Positions 46,760 to 54,373 of a stretch of 64,000 bases of DNA are shown one piece after another. The notes below the pieces were generated by a model. It saw only the letters and a list, made by a program, of their open reading frames with translations. It was not told the DNA's origin and did no database searches. Every line of letters begins with the position of its first letter. Position 1 is the first letter of the stretch. Made by a program: the position numbers and the translations under genes. This DNA is from Streptomyces chattanoogensis (GTDB taxonomy: Bacteria; Actinomycetota; Actinomycetes; Streptomycetales; Streptomycetaceae): contig NZ_LGKG01000068.1 in the NCBI RefSeq assembly GCF_001294335.1, forward strand, positions 226,556 to 290,555, written 5' to 3'.

Positions 46760-47941
46760 ATGAGGACAGACACGCAGACGGCTCAGGAGTCCGGGCATGC
46801 CCGGTACACCTACCGTCTGCGCGTGTCGGCGTCGGCCCGCATTGCGCTGGTCGCGGAGTGGGACCGGTGTCGGTGGGTGTGGAAGGAATGTGTCGCCAGG
46901 TCCAAGGCCGTCCACCAGCACAGCCGGGCGACCGGCGAGAAGGCGACGTGTGGGCCGGTGCAGCTCGCGAAGATGCTGACCGATGCCCGGGCGGTGACGC
47001 CGTGGATGCGCGAGGGCGCGAATGTTCCTCAGCAGCAGATAATCCGCGACTTCGGTAAATCTCGCGCCAAGGCGCTGAAGGACATCAAGGCCGGGTTGCC
47101 GATGCGGCAGCGGGCTGGGATGCCCCGGTACAAGAAGAAGCGCGAGGCGCTTTTGACGCTGGAGTACACCCGGCGTGGTTTCCGGCTGAAGGACGGCCGT
47201 CTGCACTTGGCCGGTGGGATCGTGGTGCGGGTGGTGTGGTCGCGGGAGCTGCCCGGGTCGCCGTCCAGCGTGCGCGTGTACCGGGACAGTGTCGGGCACT
47301 GGTGGGCGTCGTTCGTAGTCGCCACCCGGACAGAGCATCTGCCGGAGACCGGGCGGGTGATCGGGATCGACTGGGGTGTTCGGGAGACCGCGACCACCAC
47401 GTCCGACGACCACGACCTTCCCCACCCGCAGCACGGGCGTACGGCCGCGCAGAAGCTCGCCCGCTACCAGCGGATGATGGCCCGTCGTAAGCCCAAGCGA
47501 GGGCAGGCCGGGTCGAAGGGCTACCGCGAGGCGAAACATCGGGCGGCGAAGTTGCACAAGAAGGTCGCACGGCAGCGTGAGGACACCGGTCGCAAGTGGG
47601 CCAAGCGTGTTGTCCGCGACCATGACGCTATGGTCGTGGAGGATTTCCGGCCGAAGTTCCTGGCGAAGTCGACCATGGCGAAGAAGGCGGCCGACGCCGC
47701 CATCGGTGCCACGAAGAAGGCCCTGGTGGAGATGGCCCGCAAGCACGGGCGCATCGTGCACCTGGTCCACCCCGCGCACACCACGTTGGACTGCGCACAG
47801 TGCGGAGCGAGAACCAAGCACGCACTACCTCTTTCCGAGAGAACCTATGCCTGCACCACGTGCGGAGCCGTATCCCCCAGGGACAAGAACTCCGCGCGTG
47901 TGATGCTGGTCCGGGCAGGTCTTCAACCCGGCTGGTGCTGA
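46760..47941 (+). CDS. tnpB: TnpB RNA-guided nuclease of the IS element
   Basis: 393-aa TnpB, ancestor-type relative of Cas12. The RuvC-like nuclease looks intact: Asp204 in GIDWG, Glu294 in VVEDF and Asp375 in PRDKNSA, with a zinc ribbon between the last two (Cys345, Cys348, Cys365, Cys368). Basic N-terminal WED/REC part with a helix-rich KKKRE segment. In studied elements TnpB cuts DNA next to a short motif, guided by RNA from the element's right end. ATG at 46760 chosen by its leaderless promoter; an ATG-less extension upstream is possible from 46712. Codon use is slightly less GC-biased than neighbours. Confidence 0.9.
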   Translation: MRTDTQTAQESGHARYTYRLRVSASARIALVAEWDRCRWVWKECVARSKAVHQHSRATGEKATCGPVQLAKMLTDARAVTPWMREGANVPQQQIIRDFGKSRAKALKDIKAGLPMRQRAGMPRYKKKREALLTLEYTRRGFRLKDGRLHLAGGIVVRVVWSRELPGSPSSVRVYRDSVGHWWASFVVATRTEHLPETGRVIGIDWGVRETATTTSDDHDLPHPQHGRTAAQKLARYQRMMARRKPKRGQAGSKGYREAKHRAAKLHKKVARQREDTGRKWAKRVVRDHDAMVVEDFRPKFLAKSTMAKKAADAAIGATKKALVEMARKHGRIVHLVHPAHTTLDCAQCGARTKHALPLSERTYACTTCGAVSPRDKNSARVMLVRAGLQPGWC

Positions 47942-48040
47942 TCGTGTACGATCTGCGCGCCCGCCGGGCCGTAGGCGACGTGAGCCAGGAATCCCCTTCG
48001 TTTACGAGGGGAGGAGTCAAGTGGTCCCTGATCCTTAGGC
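47800..48040 (+). ncRNA. probable reRNA/omegaRNA of the IS right end
   Basis: In characterised elements the guide RNA scaffold spans the 3' end of tnpB and the right end, and the guide is the flanking DNA just outside. Here GATCGT-GT-ACGATC (47940-47953) and the right-end hairpin (47993-48011) could be its structures, and the guide would start at about 48021 with GTGGTCCCTGATCC. Boundaries inferred. Confidence 0.45.
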
Positions 48041-48129
48041 GTTGATGCTGCCGTTTGGCGGTTCTGCTCGATGTCTCGCGCGCGCGTGTGATGCCTCGGG
48101 GCCTGCACCTGAAGCTATGTGCCTGAGCC

Positions 48130-49050
48130 TCAGGCGCCGCAGGAGCGCAGGAAGCGGCGGGTGCGCTCGGCGATCGGGAAGGGCTGGTCGGGCGGGCACG
48201 GATACATGTCCTGCTCGACGATGGCGAAGAGGTCGACGTTCAGCTCCTGGGCGGCCTCCAGCACCGGCGGCAGCGCGGGCACCCCGAGCGGCGGCTCGCA
48301 CATCACGCCCTGCTGGACGGCGGGGCCGAACGGCGTGCCCTTGGCCACGACGTCCGCGAGGATGTCCGGGTCGACCTGCTTGAGGTGGAGGTAGCCGATC
48401 CGCTCGCCGTAGGTGCGGATCAGCTTGACGCTGTCGCCGCCGCAGTAGGCGTAATGGCCGGTGTCCAGGCAGAGGTTGACCAGGCCGGAGTCGGTGCCGT
48501 CCAGGAAGCGCGCGACGTGTTCCTCGGTGTCGATGTGGGTGTCGGCGTGCGGGTGCACGACGATGTCGAGGCCGAATGCGTCCTGTACCCGCTTGCCCAG
48601 CCACTGCATGCCGGTGGTCAGGTGCTTCCACTGCTCGGGGGTCAGTTCGCGCGGCTCCAGTTCCTCGGCGGTCTTGTCGTCCCGCCAGAAGGACGGGATG
48701 ACGACGAGGTGTTTGGCGTCCATCGCCTGGGCGAGGGCGGCGACCTCGCTGACGTGTGCCCAGGTCTTGTCCCAGACGTCCGGGCCGTGGTGCAGCGACG
48801 TGAAGACGGTGCCGGCCGAGACGCGGAGGTTGCGCCGGGCGGTTTCGTCGCGGAGGGCGGCGGGGTCGGTGGGCAGATAGCCGTACGGGCCGAGTTCGAT
48901 CCACTCGTAGCCGGCGTCGGCGACCTCGTCGAGGAAGCGCTGCCAGGGGACCTGCCGCTCGTCGTCGGGGAACCACACGCCCCAGGAGTCGGGGGCGGAA
49001 CCGACGCGGATGCGGTCCAGGACGGGCGAGGCGGCACGGGGTGCGGACAT
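48130..49050 (-). CDS. iolE: inosose dehydratase-like TIM barrel
   Basis: 306-aa xylose-isomerase-like barrel protein matching inosose dehydratase, which converts scyllo-inosose to the trihydroxycyclohexane-dione. RVGSAPDSWGVWFPDDERQ and WIELGPYGYLPTDPA near the start are typical IolE segments; metal ligands appear in DIVVHPHADTH, CLDTGHYAYCGGD and YLHLKQVD. AGGAG lies 9-10 nt before the ATG. Divergent from iolC over a 369-bp region with shared TAAGGAC motifs. Downstream is the IS element, then iolG and the transporter on the same strand, suggesting an originally continuous iolE-iolG-iolT operon. Confidence 0.85.
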   Translation of the reverse strand: MSAPRAASPVLDRIRVGSAPDSWGVWFPDDERQVPWQRFLDEVADAGYEWIELGPYGYLPTDPAALRDETARRNLRVSAGTVFTSLHHGPDVWDKTWAHVSEVAALAQAMDAKHLVVIPSFWRDDKTAEELEPRELTPEQWKHLTTGMQWLGKRVQDAFGLDIVVHPHADTHIDTEEHVARFLDGTDSGLVNLCLDTGHYAYCGGDSVKLIRTYGERIGYLHLKQVDPDILADVVAKGTPFGPAVQQGVMCEPPLGVPALPPVLEAAQELNVDLFAIVEQDMYPCPPDQPFPIAERTRRFLRSCGA

Positions 49051-49129
49051 GCTGCGGCTCTCCTCTCGCCGGTCGGCGGTGACCGGGAGGCGCTGGGGTG
49101 GTCGGGGTCGGGGGTGGCTTGTGGGGCAC

Positions 49130-49158
49130 AGCCTCTCTGGCGGCCCGGGGAGTGTCAA
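49130..49158 (-). promoter_or_regulatory. iolE promoter
   Basis: Minus-strand TTGACA (49158-49153), 17 bp, GAGGCT (49135-49130); perfect -35 with a weak -10, 80 nt before the ATG. Confidence 0.55.
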
Positions 49159-49167
49159 GACTTCGTC

Positions 49168-49188
49168 CTGACATAAGGACTTAAGGAC
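49168..49188. promoter_or_regulatory. TAAGGAC repeats upstream of iolE
   Basis: Two TAAGGAC copies (49174-49180 and 49182-49188, 8 bp apart) after CTGACA, immediately upstream of the iolE -35. The same heptamer recurs near the iolC promoter, suggesting one regulator for both directions. Confidence 0.55.
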
Positions 49189-49310
49189 TTTGTCGGTGAG
49201 GGGGCTGTGCGCCTCGGGAACGGGCTGCGTTCTTCCGGGAGTGGTGGGTTGTTCGGGAGGGCTTTGCCGCTCGGGGCGGGCGCGGGGGTGTGGCCGCCCG
49301 TGCTCTTTGA

Positions 49311-49362
49311 CGTCAGAATGTAAGGACAAACTGTTGACAGGGTCTGATCTCCACCGTTAGAC
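49311..49362 (+). promoter_or_regulatory. iolC promoter with TAAGGAC operator
   Basis: CGTCAGAATGTAAGGACAAA (49311-49330) precedes a perfect -35 TTGACA (49334-49339), 17-bp spacer and TTAGAC (49357-49362), about 57 nt before iolC. The TAAGGAC box (49321-49327) sits 6 bp from the -35. The remaining part of the 369-bp intergenic region shows nothing distinct. Confidence 0.6.
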
Positions 49363-49419
49363 CTTTCCTCAGAGCCGAACCGCCCAACCCGCCGCGCCGG
49401 CCGACCCGAAGGGGCGCAC

Positions 49420-50412
49420 ATGACCGAGCCGTACGACCTGATCACGATGGGCCGCATCGGGGTCGACATCTATCCGCTGCAGACCGGCGTACCGCTGGCC
49501 CAGGTGGAGACCTTCGGGAAGTTCCTGGGCGGCTCCGCCACCAACGTCGCGGTTGCCGCCGCGCGGCTCGGGCGGCGCAGCGCGGTGATCAGCCGGACCG
49601 GACGTGACCCGTTCGGCGACTACCTCCACCAGGCGCTGCGGGACTTCGGCGTGGATGACCGCTGGGTGACCCCGGTGGCGGCCCATCCCACCCCCGTCAC
49701 CTTCTGCGAGATCTTTCCGCCGGACGACTTCCCGCTCTACTTCTACCGCCGTCCCACGGCCCCCGACCTGGTCATTCACCCGGAAGAGCTGGACCTGGAG
49801 GCCATCGCCGCCGCCCGCATCTTCTGGATCACGGGTACCGGGCTGTGCGAGGAACCCAGCCGCTCGGCCACTCTGGCGGCTCTGGAGGCGCGCGCCAAGG
49901 CGGGCCCCACCGTCTTCGACCTGGACTGGCGGCCGATGTTCTGGGGCGGCGAGGGCGGCGCCTCCGGGGACGGCGGGGCGACCGGCGCGGCGGCGATGGC
50001 CACCGCCCGTCCGTACTACGAGGCCGCCCTGCGGTACGCCACCGTGGCGGTCGGCAACCTCGACGAGGCCGAGGTCGCGACCGGACTGCGGGATCCCGAG
50101 GCCTGCGCCCGGGCGCTGCTCGAAGCCGGCGTGGAGCTGGCCGTGATCAAACAGGGGCCCAAGGGTGTGCTCGCCGTTCACCGGGACGGCCGCACCGCCG
50201 AGGTCCCGCCCACCCCCGTCGAGGTCGTCAACGGCCTGGGCGCCGGCGACGCCTTCGGCGGCGCGCTCTGTCACGGCCTGCTGGCCGGCTGGGACCTGGA
50301 GGTGATGATGCGTTACGCCAATGCCGCCGGTGCCATCGTCGCCACCCGGCTGGCCTGCTCGTCCGCGATGCCCACGGCCGATGAGGTCGGGGCCTTCCTC
50401 GCGGAGACGTAG
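49420..50412 (+). CDS. iolC: 5-dehydro-2-deoxygluconokinase
   Basis: 330-aa PfkB-family kinase phosphorylating 2-deoxy-5-keto-gluconate. GGSATNVAVAAARLG (sugar-binding glycine pair) and VVNGLGAGDAFGGAL with catalytic base Asp277 are the two PfkB signatures; MGRIGVDIYPLQ at the N-terminus is characteristic of IolC. A Gly-rich insert (about residues 183-193) is unusual but outside the motifs. AAGGGG lies about 5 nt upstream. First gene of the plus-strand iolC-aldolase-iolB-iolD-mmsA series. Confidence 0.93.
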   Translation: MTEPYDLITMGRIGVDIYPLQTGVPLAQVETFGKFLGGSATNVAVAAARLGRRSAVISRTGRDPFGDYLHQALRDFGVDDRWVTPVAAHPTPVTFCEIFPPDDFPLYFYRRPTAPDLVIHPEELDLEAIAAARIFWITGTGLCEEPSRSATLAALEARAKAGPTVFDLDWRPMFWGGEGGASGDGGATGAAAMATARPYYEAALRYATVAVGNLDEAEVATGLRDPEACARALLEAGVELAVIKQGPKGVLAVHRDGRTAEVPPTPVEVVNGLGAGDAFGGALCHGLLAGWDLEVMMRYANAAGAIVATRLACSSAMPTADEVGAFLAET

Positions 50413-50547
50413 CCCCCCGGGGCGCCCGGCCCGTCCGGGGCGCGCCCGTTCCGTCGCCGCACCCGCCCCGCGACCCCTACTCCAGGCCGCACCCGCCCCA
50501 CGGCCATCCCCCGCCCCATGTGTGCACTCAAGAAGGTGAGTTGAGCC

Positions 50548-51435
50548 TTGACTCCTCGGATCAGCGACCTCCCGGCGCTGCGGGCCCGGCACCCCGAAGC
50601 CGTCGCGGAGGCCGCCGCCCGCCGCACCCGCCGCCCCCTCCTCGGCGACAGCGGCCGGCTGATGATCATCGCCGCCGACCACCCCGCCCGCGGCGCGCTC
50701 GCCGTCGGCGACCGGCGGCTCGCCATGGCCAACCGCCTCGACCTGCTCGAACGACTGGTGCTCGCGCTGTCGCGGCCCGGTGTGGACGGGGTGCTCGGCA
50801 CCGCCGACATCCTGGAGGACCTGCTCCTCCTGGGGGCCCTCGACGGCAAGGTCGTGATGGGTTCGATGAACCGCGGCGGTATCGCGGGCGCCTCCTTCGA
50901 GATGGACGACCGGTTCACCGGTCACCGCCCCGAGGACCTCGCCCGGCTCCGCTTCGACGCCGGCAAACTGCTGCTGCGCATCGACTACAGCGACCCCGGT
51001 TCGCTGACCACCCTGGAGTCCACCGCCCGCGCCATCGACGCGATGGCCGCCCTCGGACTGCCCGTCTTCGTCGAGCCGTTCCTCTCCCGCCGGATCGACG
51101 GCGCGGTCACCAACGACCTGAGCGCCGAGGCGGTCACCAAGTCCGTGGCCATCGCCTCCGGCCTCGGCGGCACCTCCGCCTACACCTGGCTCAAACTCCC
51201 GGTCACCGACAACCCCGACGCGATGGCCAGGGTCTGCGAGACCTCCACGCTGCCCACCGTGCTGCTCGGCGGCGACATCGGCCGCACCGTCCAGGACCAG
51301 GAAGCCGCCTACGAGAAATGGCGCAAGGCGCTGCGGCTGCCGACCGTGCACGGGCTGGTCGTGGGCCGCTCGCTGCTCTACCCCGCCGACGGGGATGTCG
51401 TGGCGGCCGTCGACACCGCCGTCGGACTGCTGTAG
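50548..51435 (+). CDS. Cgl0159-like (beta/alpha)8 aldolase of the iol cluster
   Basis: 295-aa TIM-barrel protein of the actinobacterial iol-associated family (named after a Corynebacterium locus, from memory), related to class I aldolases. MIIAADHPARGAL, GVLGTADILEDLLLL, GKLLLRIDYSD, YTWLKLPVT (candidate Schiff-base Lys) and VHGLVVGRSLLYP mark the barrel strands. By position between iolC and iolB it likely cleaves 2-deoxy-5-keto-gluconate-6-phosphate to DHAP and malonate semialdehyde, replacing the unrelated IolJ. Rare TTG start, with AGGTGA 7 nt upstream. Spacing to iolC is 135 nt. Confidence 0.83.
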   Translation: MTPRISDLPALRARHPEAVAEAAARRTRRPLLGDSGRLMIIAADHPARGALAVGDRRLAMANRLDLLERLVLALSRPGVDGVLGTADILEDLLLLGALDGKVVMGSMNRGGIAGASFEMDDRFTGHRPEDLARLRFDAGKLLLRIDYSDPGSLTTLESTARAIDAMAALGLPVFVEPFLSRRIDGAVTNDLSAEAVTKSVAIASGLGGTSAYTWLKLPVTDNPDAMARVCETSTLPTVLLGGDIGRTVQDQEAAYEKWRKALRLPTVHGLVVGRSLLYPADGDVVAAVDTAVGLL

Positions 51436-51462
51436 CCGCAGGTCGTGACCGGATTCGGGTAA

Positions 51463-51485
51463 CTGTCAGTGGCGAGTAGGAGACT
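51463..51485 (+). promoter_or_regulatory. imperfect RecA-NDp/PafBC-like element before iolB
   Basis: CTGTCAGTG (51463-51471), 8 nt, GAGACT (51480-51485), 7 nt, ATG. Spacing is exact but the -10 lacks its first T, and AGGAG inside it could simply be the iolB ribosome binding site. Weak candidate. Confidence 0.35.
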
Positions 51486-51492
51486 TGCAGTC

Positions 51493-52458
51493 ATGAGCGA
51501 TGAATTGACGGGCTTCACGGACTTCCACCTCGAGGCGGGGCGCGCCGCAAGGGGCCCGTACGCCCTGGACATCGACCCCGGGCGGGCCGGCTGGGGCCAT
51601 TCCTCCCTCCGGATCCTCGATCTGCCGCCGGGCGGCCGCCATTCCTTCGCCACCGGCGACAGTGAGTGGATCGTGCTGCCGCTGTCCGGCGGCTGCACGG
51701 TCCTGACCGACGACGGCGACGCCTTCGAACTGACCGGCCGGGAGAGCGTGTTCAGCGCCGTGACGGACTTCGCGTACGTACCGCGCGACGCCCGTGTCCA
51801 GATCGGCAGCCGCCCCGGCGGCCGCTTCGCGCTCACCGGCGCCCGCTGCGCACGCCGCCTGCCGGCCCGTTACGGGCCCGCCCCGGCCGTCCCCGTGGAG
51901 CTGCGCGGCACCGGCAACTGCTCCCGCCAGGTCAACAACTTCGCCGCCGCGGACGTCTTCGAGTGCGACCGGCTCATCGCCGTCGAGGTGCTCACCCCCG
52001 GCGGCAACTGGTCCTCCTATCCGCCCCACAAGCACGACGAATGCCGCCCCGGTGAGGAGTCCGAGCTCGAAGAGATCTACTACTTCGAGATCGCCGAGGC
52101 GCGGGGCAGGCCGGGCCTGGGCTATCAGCGCGTCACACCGTCGGGCCACGGCCGCGGTACGGACGTCCTCGCCGAGGTCCGCAGCGGCGATGCCGTGCTG
52201 ATCCCCGACGGCTGGCACGGCCCGTCCATCGCCGCCCCCGGGCACACCATGTACTACCTCAACGTCATGGCCGGCCCCGGCGAGACGCGCGAGTGGCTGA
52301 TCTGCGACCACCCCGACCACGGCTGGATCCGCGACACCTGGCCCGGCCGGCCGGTCGACCCCCGGCTCCCCCTCTACGAAGCCCCCGCAGGCAACGAAGC
52401 CCCCGCAGACCATGAGGCCGTCGCAGGCCGCGAAGCCCCCGCAGGAGACGCCCGATGA
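51493..52458 (+). CDS. iolB: 5-deoxy-glucuronate isomerase
   Basis: 321-aa bicupin enzyme converting 5-deoxy-glucuronate to 2-deoxy-5-keto-gluconate. The C-terminal cupin holds the metal site: SSYPPHKHDE (two His), EEIYYFEI (Glu) and PDGWHGPS (His). ATG at 51493 has AGGAG 10 nt upstream; a GTG at 51469 is in frame but inside the promoter-like element. Unusual C-terminal tail of four hexapeptides E-A-x-A-x-x (about residues 296-319), encoded by an 18-bp repeat, absent from typical IolB of about 270-300 aa. Overlaps iolD as ATGA. Confidence 0.92.
   Translation: MSDELTGFTDFHLEAGRAARGPYALDIDPGRAGWGHSSLRILDLPPGGRHSFATGDSEWIVLPLSGGCTVLTDDGDAFELTGRESVFSAVTDFAYVPRDARVQIGSRPGGRFALTGARCARRLPARYGPAPAVPVELRGTGNCSRQVNNFAAADVFECDRLIAVEVLTPGGNWSSYPPHKHDECRPGEESELEEIYYFEIAEARGRPGLGYQRVTPSGHGRGTDVLAEVRSGDAVLIPDGWHGPSIAAPGHTMYYLNVMAGPGETREWLICDHPDHGWIRDTWPGRPVDPRLPLYEAPAGNEAPADHEAVAGREAPAGDAR
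52378..52449 (+). repeat. 18-bp coding repeat in iolB 3' end
   Basis: Four units of 18 bp (first: GAAGCCCCCGCAGGCAAC) encode EAPAGN, EAPADH, EAVAGR and EAPAGD. Slippage-prone tail located just before the coupled iolD start. Confidence 0.9.
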
Positions 52459-54338
52459 ACGCCCCGACGACCCGCCGCCTCACCGTCGCCCAGGCCCTGG
52501 TCGCCTTCCTCGCCCACCAGTACACCGAGCGCGACGGCCGGCGGCACCGCCTGATCAACGCCTGCTGGGGCATCTTCGGCCACGGGAACGTCGCCGGCAT
52601 CGGCCAGGCCCTGCTGGAGTCCGGCGACGCACTCCCGTATCTCCAGGGCCGCAACGAACAGGCCATGGTGCACGCCGCCGTCGGCTACGCCCGCCAGTGC
52701 GACCGGCTGTCCGCCCAGGCCGTCACCACCTCCATCGGCCCCGGTGCCACCAACCTCGTCACCGGTGCCGCCCTCGCCACCGTCAACCGCCTGCCCGTGC
52801 TCCTGCTGCCCGGCGACATCTTCGCCACCCGGACCGCGGACCCCGTGCTCCAGCAGCTCGAAGTCCCCTCCGCCGGCGATGTGTCGGTCAATGACGCGCT
52901 GCGTCCCGTCTCCCGCTACTTCGACCGCGTCACCCGCCCCGAGGCGCTGATCCCGGCCGCCCTCCAGGCCATGCGGGTGCTGGCCGACCCGGTGGAGACC
53001 GGTGCGGTCACCCTCGCCCTGCCGCAGGACGTCCAGGCCGAGGCGTACGACTGGCCCGAGGAGTTCTTCGCCGACCGCGTCTGGCGGATCACCCGGCCCG
53101 CGCCGGACGCCCGCGCCCTCGCCGATGCCGTACGGGCCGTCCGCAGCGCCCGCCGCCCCCTGCTGATCGCGGGCGGCGGCGTCCACCACAGCGAGGCCGA
53201 GGACGCGTTGCGCGCCTTCGCCGACACCACCGGCATCCCCGTCGCCTCCACCCAGGCCGGCAAGGGCTCACTGCGCTACGACCACCCCGCCGACGTCGGC
53301 GGTATCGGCCACACCGGCACCGCCACCGCCGACGCCCTGGCCCGCGAGGCCGACCTGGTCATCGGCGTCGGCACCCGCTACACCGACTTCACCACCGCCT
53401 CCGCCACCCTCTTCGCCGCCCCCCAGGTCCGCTTCCTCAACCTCAACATCGCCTCCTTCGACTCCCACAAGCTCGGCGCCACCTCCCTGGTCGCCGACGC
53501 CCGCGCCGGACTCGAAGCGCTCACCCGGGCGCTGTCCGGACACCGGGTGGCGGCGGAGTACGAGGCCGCCTACGGGGCCGCGAAGGCGGAGTGGGAGCGG
53601 CGGGTCGACGCGGCCTACGGCGCGCCGGATGCCTCCGTACGGCCCTCCCAGACACAGGTCCTCGGGGCCCTGGACGCCCTCGTCGACGACTCCGACATCG
53701 TCATCAACGCCGCCGGGTCCCTACCCGGTGACCTGCACAAACTCTGGCGTGCCCGGTCCCGTCGGCAGTACCACCTCGAATACGGCTACTCCTGCATGGG
53801 CTATGAGATCCCGGCGGCGATCGGCGTCCGGCTCGCCGCCCCGGACCGGCCGGTGTGGGCGCTGGTCGGCGACGGTACATATCTGATGAACCCCACTGAG
53901 ATCGTCACCGCGGTCCAGGAGGGCATCAACTTCACCATGGTCCTTGTCCAGAACCACGGCTACGCCTCCATCGGCGGCCTGTCGGAGCAGACGGGCGGCG
54001 AGCGCTTCGGCACGGCGTACCGCTTCCGGGCCAAGGACGGGACGTACACCGGGGCGCCGCTGCCGGTGGATCTCGCCGCCAACGCCGCCTCGCTCGGCAT
54101 GCACGTCATCCGCGCCGCGACCGTCGCCGAGCTGCGCGCCGCGCTGGCCGAGGCGCGTGGCGCGAACCGGCCCACATGTGTCTATGTCGAGACCGAAACG
54201 GCTGACACAGTGCCGGGCGCGCCGGAGGCCCAGGCCTGGTGGGATGTGCCTGTTGCCGAGACCGCGACGCGTCCGGCGGCGGTGGCCGCGCGCGCGGAGT
54301 ACGACCGCCACACCGCCGCCCGCCGTCGCCACCTCTGA
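52455..54338 (+). CDS. iolD: trihydroxycyclohexane-1,2-dione hydrolase
   Basis: 627-aa thiamine-diphosphate enzyme that hydrolytically opens the C-C bond of the inositol-derived diketone to give 5-deoxy-glucuronate. It has three acetolactate-synthase-like domains: the Pyr domain with activating Glu68 in GRNEQAMVHAA, a central domain (LIAGGGVHHSEAE), and the PP domain with VGDGTYLMNPTEIVTA, the GDG...N metal/ThDP motif. Translation is coupled to iolB by ATGA. Length is standard. mmsA follows after 35 nt. Confidence 0.95.
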   Translation: MNAPTTRRLTVAQALVAFLAHQYTERDGRRHRLINACWGIFGHGNVAGIGQALLESGDALPYLQGRNEQAMVHAAVGYARQCDRLSAQAVTTSIGPGATNLVTGAALATVNRLPVLLLPGDIFATRTADPVLQQLEVPSAGDVSVNDALRPVSRYFDRVTRPEALIPAALQAMRVLADPVETGAVTLALPQDVQAEAYDWPEEFFADRVWRITRPAPDARALADAVRAVRSARRPLLIAGGGVHHSEAEDALRAFADTTGIPVASTQAGKGSLRYDHPADVGGIGHTGTATADALAREADLVIGVGTRYTDFTTASATLFAAPQVRFLNLNIASFDSHKLGATSLVADARAGLEALTRALSGHRVAAEYEAAYGAAKAEWERRVDAAYGAPDASVRPSQTQVLGALDALVDDSDIVINAAGSLPGDLHKLWRARSRRQYHLEYGYSCMGYEIPAAIGVRLAAPDRPVWALVGDGTYLMNPTEIVTAVQEGINFTMVLVQNHGYASIGGLSEQTGGERFGTAYRFRAKDGTYTGAPLPVDLAANAASLGMHVIRAATVAELRAALAEARGANRPTCVYVETETADTVPGAPEAQAWWDVPVAETATRPAAVAARAEYDRHTAARRRHL

Positions 54339-54373
54339 CATCCGCTCGCTTCACCGTACGAAAGGCCCCGAGA

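Larger units (their letters stand above)
46633..48020 (+). mobile_element. IS200/IS605-type element carrying tnpB only
   Basis: About 1.4 kb. Left-end hairpin CCCCCGGC-TTCA-GCCGGGGG (46638-46657), an intact tnpB, and a right-end hairpin CCCC..TCG-TTTA-CGA-GGGG (47993-48011) followed by GAGGAGTCAA, an end typical of this group. No TnpA (Y1 transposase) is present, so it would need one in trans. As expected for single-strand transposition there are no inverted terminal repeats or target duplications. The exact ends (about 46633 and 48020) are estimated. It lies between iolE and iolG. Confidence 0.8.

Noticed and set aside
46620..48130. Complete IS605 with tnpA
   Set aside because: No Y1 transposase ORF (HUH and catalytic Tyr) is found in the element or its flanks.
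49190..49212. TTGTCGGTG as another PafBC-type promoter
   Set aside because: The hexamer at the required spacing is GTGCGC, not TAnnnT, and no gene start follows at the right distance.
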